Notes under the pieces: model-generated
The model's input: the letters and a program-made list of their open reading frames with translations, nothing else
What the model was told of the DNA's origin: nothing
The model's database searches: none
Shown: positions 12,938-13,973 of the stretch, one piece after another
Layout of the letters: each line of letters opens with the position of its first letter
Numbering within the stretch: position 1 is the stretch's first letter
Position numbers and translations under genes: made by a program
Source: Firmicutes bacterium UBA2296
GTDB lineage: Bacteria > Bacillota > UBA994
NCBI GenBank assembly: GCA_002345475.1
Contig: DDWC01000126.1
Coordinates: 1 to 13,973, forward strand
Direction: 5' to 3'
DNA: 13,973 nt

Positions 12938-13973
12938 CTAGGGCAAAGGTGGCGCAAAGCAGGCTATGAGGTTCTCAGCCATGCGCAGGCCGTCCACTGC
13001 TGCCGAAACTATCCCCCCAGCGTATCCGGCACCTTCGCCCGCCGGGTAAACGCCAAACACATTACTCATGCCAGCCTCATTACGCAATATGCGCAATGGA
13101 GCCGAGCTGCGCGATTCCACACCGGTAAGGATGGCGTCGGGCTCGGCAAATCCGCGAAGCTTCAAGTCGAAATTCTGTATCCCTTCCCGCAAAGTGTCGA
13201 CCACATAAACAGGCAGCACCTGTCCCAGCTCTCCAAAGGTTACGCCGGGACGATAAGTTGGGATAACAGTGCCGCCGTGCGATGACTGACGGCCGACGAG
13301 AAAATCCCCAACCCTTTGGCAGAGAGCCCTGTAGCCTCCGCCGCCCGCGGCAAAGGCGGCATCTTCGAGCTGGCGTTGCAGGGCCACCCCTGCCAGAGGG
13401 TGACTGCCAAAATCCGACGAATCCACCCCGACCAGCAGAGCGCTATTGGCATTCTTACCCGCGCGGGAATGGAAGCTCATGCCGTTTGTGACAACACGAC
13501 CCGCTTCGGAAGCAGCTGCCACCACCAGGCCACCCGGACACATACAGAAAGTGTACGCGGAACGACCCGTCTTACTGTGAAAGCTGAGCTTGTATTCTGC
13601 CGCACCCAAATGTGGATGCCCTGCCAAATCCCCGTATTGTGCCGTGTCGATAGCTTGCTGCAGGTGTTCGATTCGGGCACCCACGGAAAAGGCTTTGCCC
13701 TGGAGCGAAAACCCCTTGTCAAATAGCTTCTGGTATGTGTCCCGCGCACTGTGACCTACCGCCAGAACGACAGCCTGAGCAGGAAGATCCATGCCGTTAA
13801 CCCGAAGCCCGGCCAAGCTGCCGTTCTTGACCGTGAGGTCTTCCACACAGGAAGAAAAGCGGACTTCTCCTCCCTGGGCAATTATCCTCTGGCGCAGGCC
13901 CTTTACCACCTGCCTGAGCAGATCTGTGCCCACGTGGGGTTTGTAAGTAAACATTATTTCCTCGGGGGCGCCG
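12938..13973 (-). CDS. FAD-dependent dehydrogenase (COG2509-like), N-terminus cut by the window edge
   Basis: The minus frame is open to the right edge. The codons before the ATG at 13954 read G-A-P-E-E-I, matching the family pattern before KPHVGTD, so that ATG is internal and the N-terminal FAD-binding Rossmann motif lies outside. About 344 residues are visible. They include AVVLAVGHSARDTY, FSVGARIEH, CPGGLVVAAASE, a GTVIPTYRPGVTFGEL region, GVESRSSAPLRILR and the C-terminal FAD-contacting YPAGEGAGYAGGIVSAAVDG. This is the large uncharacterised flavoprotein family related to the HI0933/GidA-like oxidoreductases. The electron donor and substrate are unknown. The family is normally about 450-550 residues, so 100-200 are missing. 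Confidence 0.88.
   Translation of the reverse strand, partial: GAPEEIMFTYKPHVGTDLLRQVVKGLRQRIIAQGGEVRFSSCVEDLTVKNGSLAGLRVNGMDLPAQAVVLAVGHSARDTYQKLFDKGFSLQGKAFSVGARIEHLQQAIDTAQYGDLAGHPHLGAAEYKLSFHSKTGRSAYTFCMCPGGLVVAAASEAGRVVTNGMSFHSRAGKNANSALLVGVDSSDFGSHPLAGVALQRQLEDAAFAAGGGGYRALCQRVGDFLVGRQSSHGGTVIPTYRPGVTFGELGQVLPVYVVDTLREGIQNFDLKLRGFAEPDAILTGVESRSSAPLRILRNEAGMSNVFGVYPAGEGAGYAGGIVSAAVDGLRMAENLIACFAPPLP

Noticed and set aside
1..13973. CRISPR array, tRNA/rRNA genes, insertion sequence or phage genes
   Set aside because: I found no regularly spaced repeats, cloverleaf, transposase or integrase frames in the window.

Overview
The window looks like a chromosomal segment of a Gram-positive, low-to-mid GC Firmicute, probably an anaerobic clostridial lineage. 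That placement is an inference from strong AGGAGG-type ribosome binding sites, several GTG starts, LiaSR-like signalling, a TagO/WecA-type transferase, iron-sulfur-rich enzymes and the nickel-pincer cofactor genes. No rRNA, tRNA, CRISPR array, transposase or integrase was seen.

Left part (1-5530). A diguanylate cyclase gene with two PAS-like regions and a GGDEF domain runs leftward off the edge. It is divergent from a rightward operon, larC-larE-larB, followed by an aldo/keto reductase with a C-terminal ferredoxin-like domain. LarB, LarE and LarC together build and nickel-load the pyridinium-bisthiocarboxylate (NPN) cofactor of lactate racemase-type enzymes. The window has no larA, so the enzyme that uses the cofactor is encoded elsewhere. 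The divergent spacer holds AT-rich dyads and -10-like elements.

Middle (5588-9565). sodA, a Mn-type superoxide dismutase, is rightward and ends before a very strong convergent hairpin. From there to the right edge all genes are on the minus strand. nth (endonuclease III), a LiaS-like histidine kinase and a LiaR-like response regulator are closely packed (1-nt gap, then a 4-bp overlap). A six-TM membrane protein follows after a spacer with two TGAC...GTCA dyads placed like activator sites in front of a -10 element.

Right part (9577-13973), read right to left. A FAD-dependent dehydrogenase cut by the edge is followed by a degenerate antibiotic-nucleotidyltransferase-like protein and free methionine-R-sulfoxide reductase, which ends in a clear terminator. 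Next come a structured 300-bp leader with a possible small ORF, nfo (endonuclease IV), and a TagO/WecA-type glycosyl-phosphate transferase.

Two themes stand out. Oxidative-damage defence recurs (SodA, Nth, Nfo, fRMsr), and cell-envelope functions recur (TagO, LiaSR-like system with its membrane protein). The least explained parts are the LarA-less lar operon with a three-cysteine LarE, the putative response-regulator dyads at 6994-7039, the alternative-hairpin leader before nfo, and the nucleotidyltransferase-like protein without catalytic acids.
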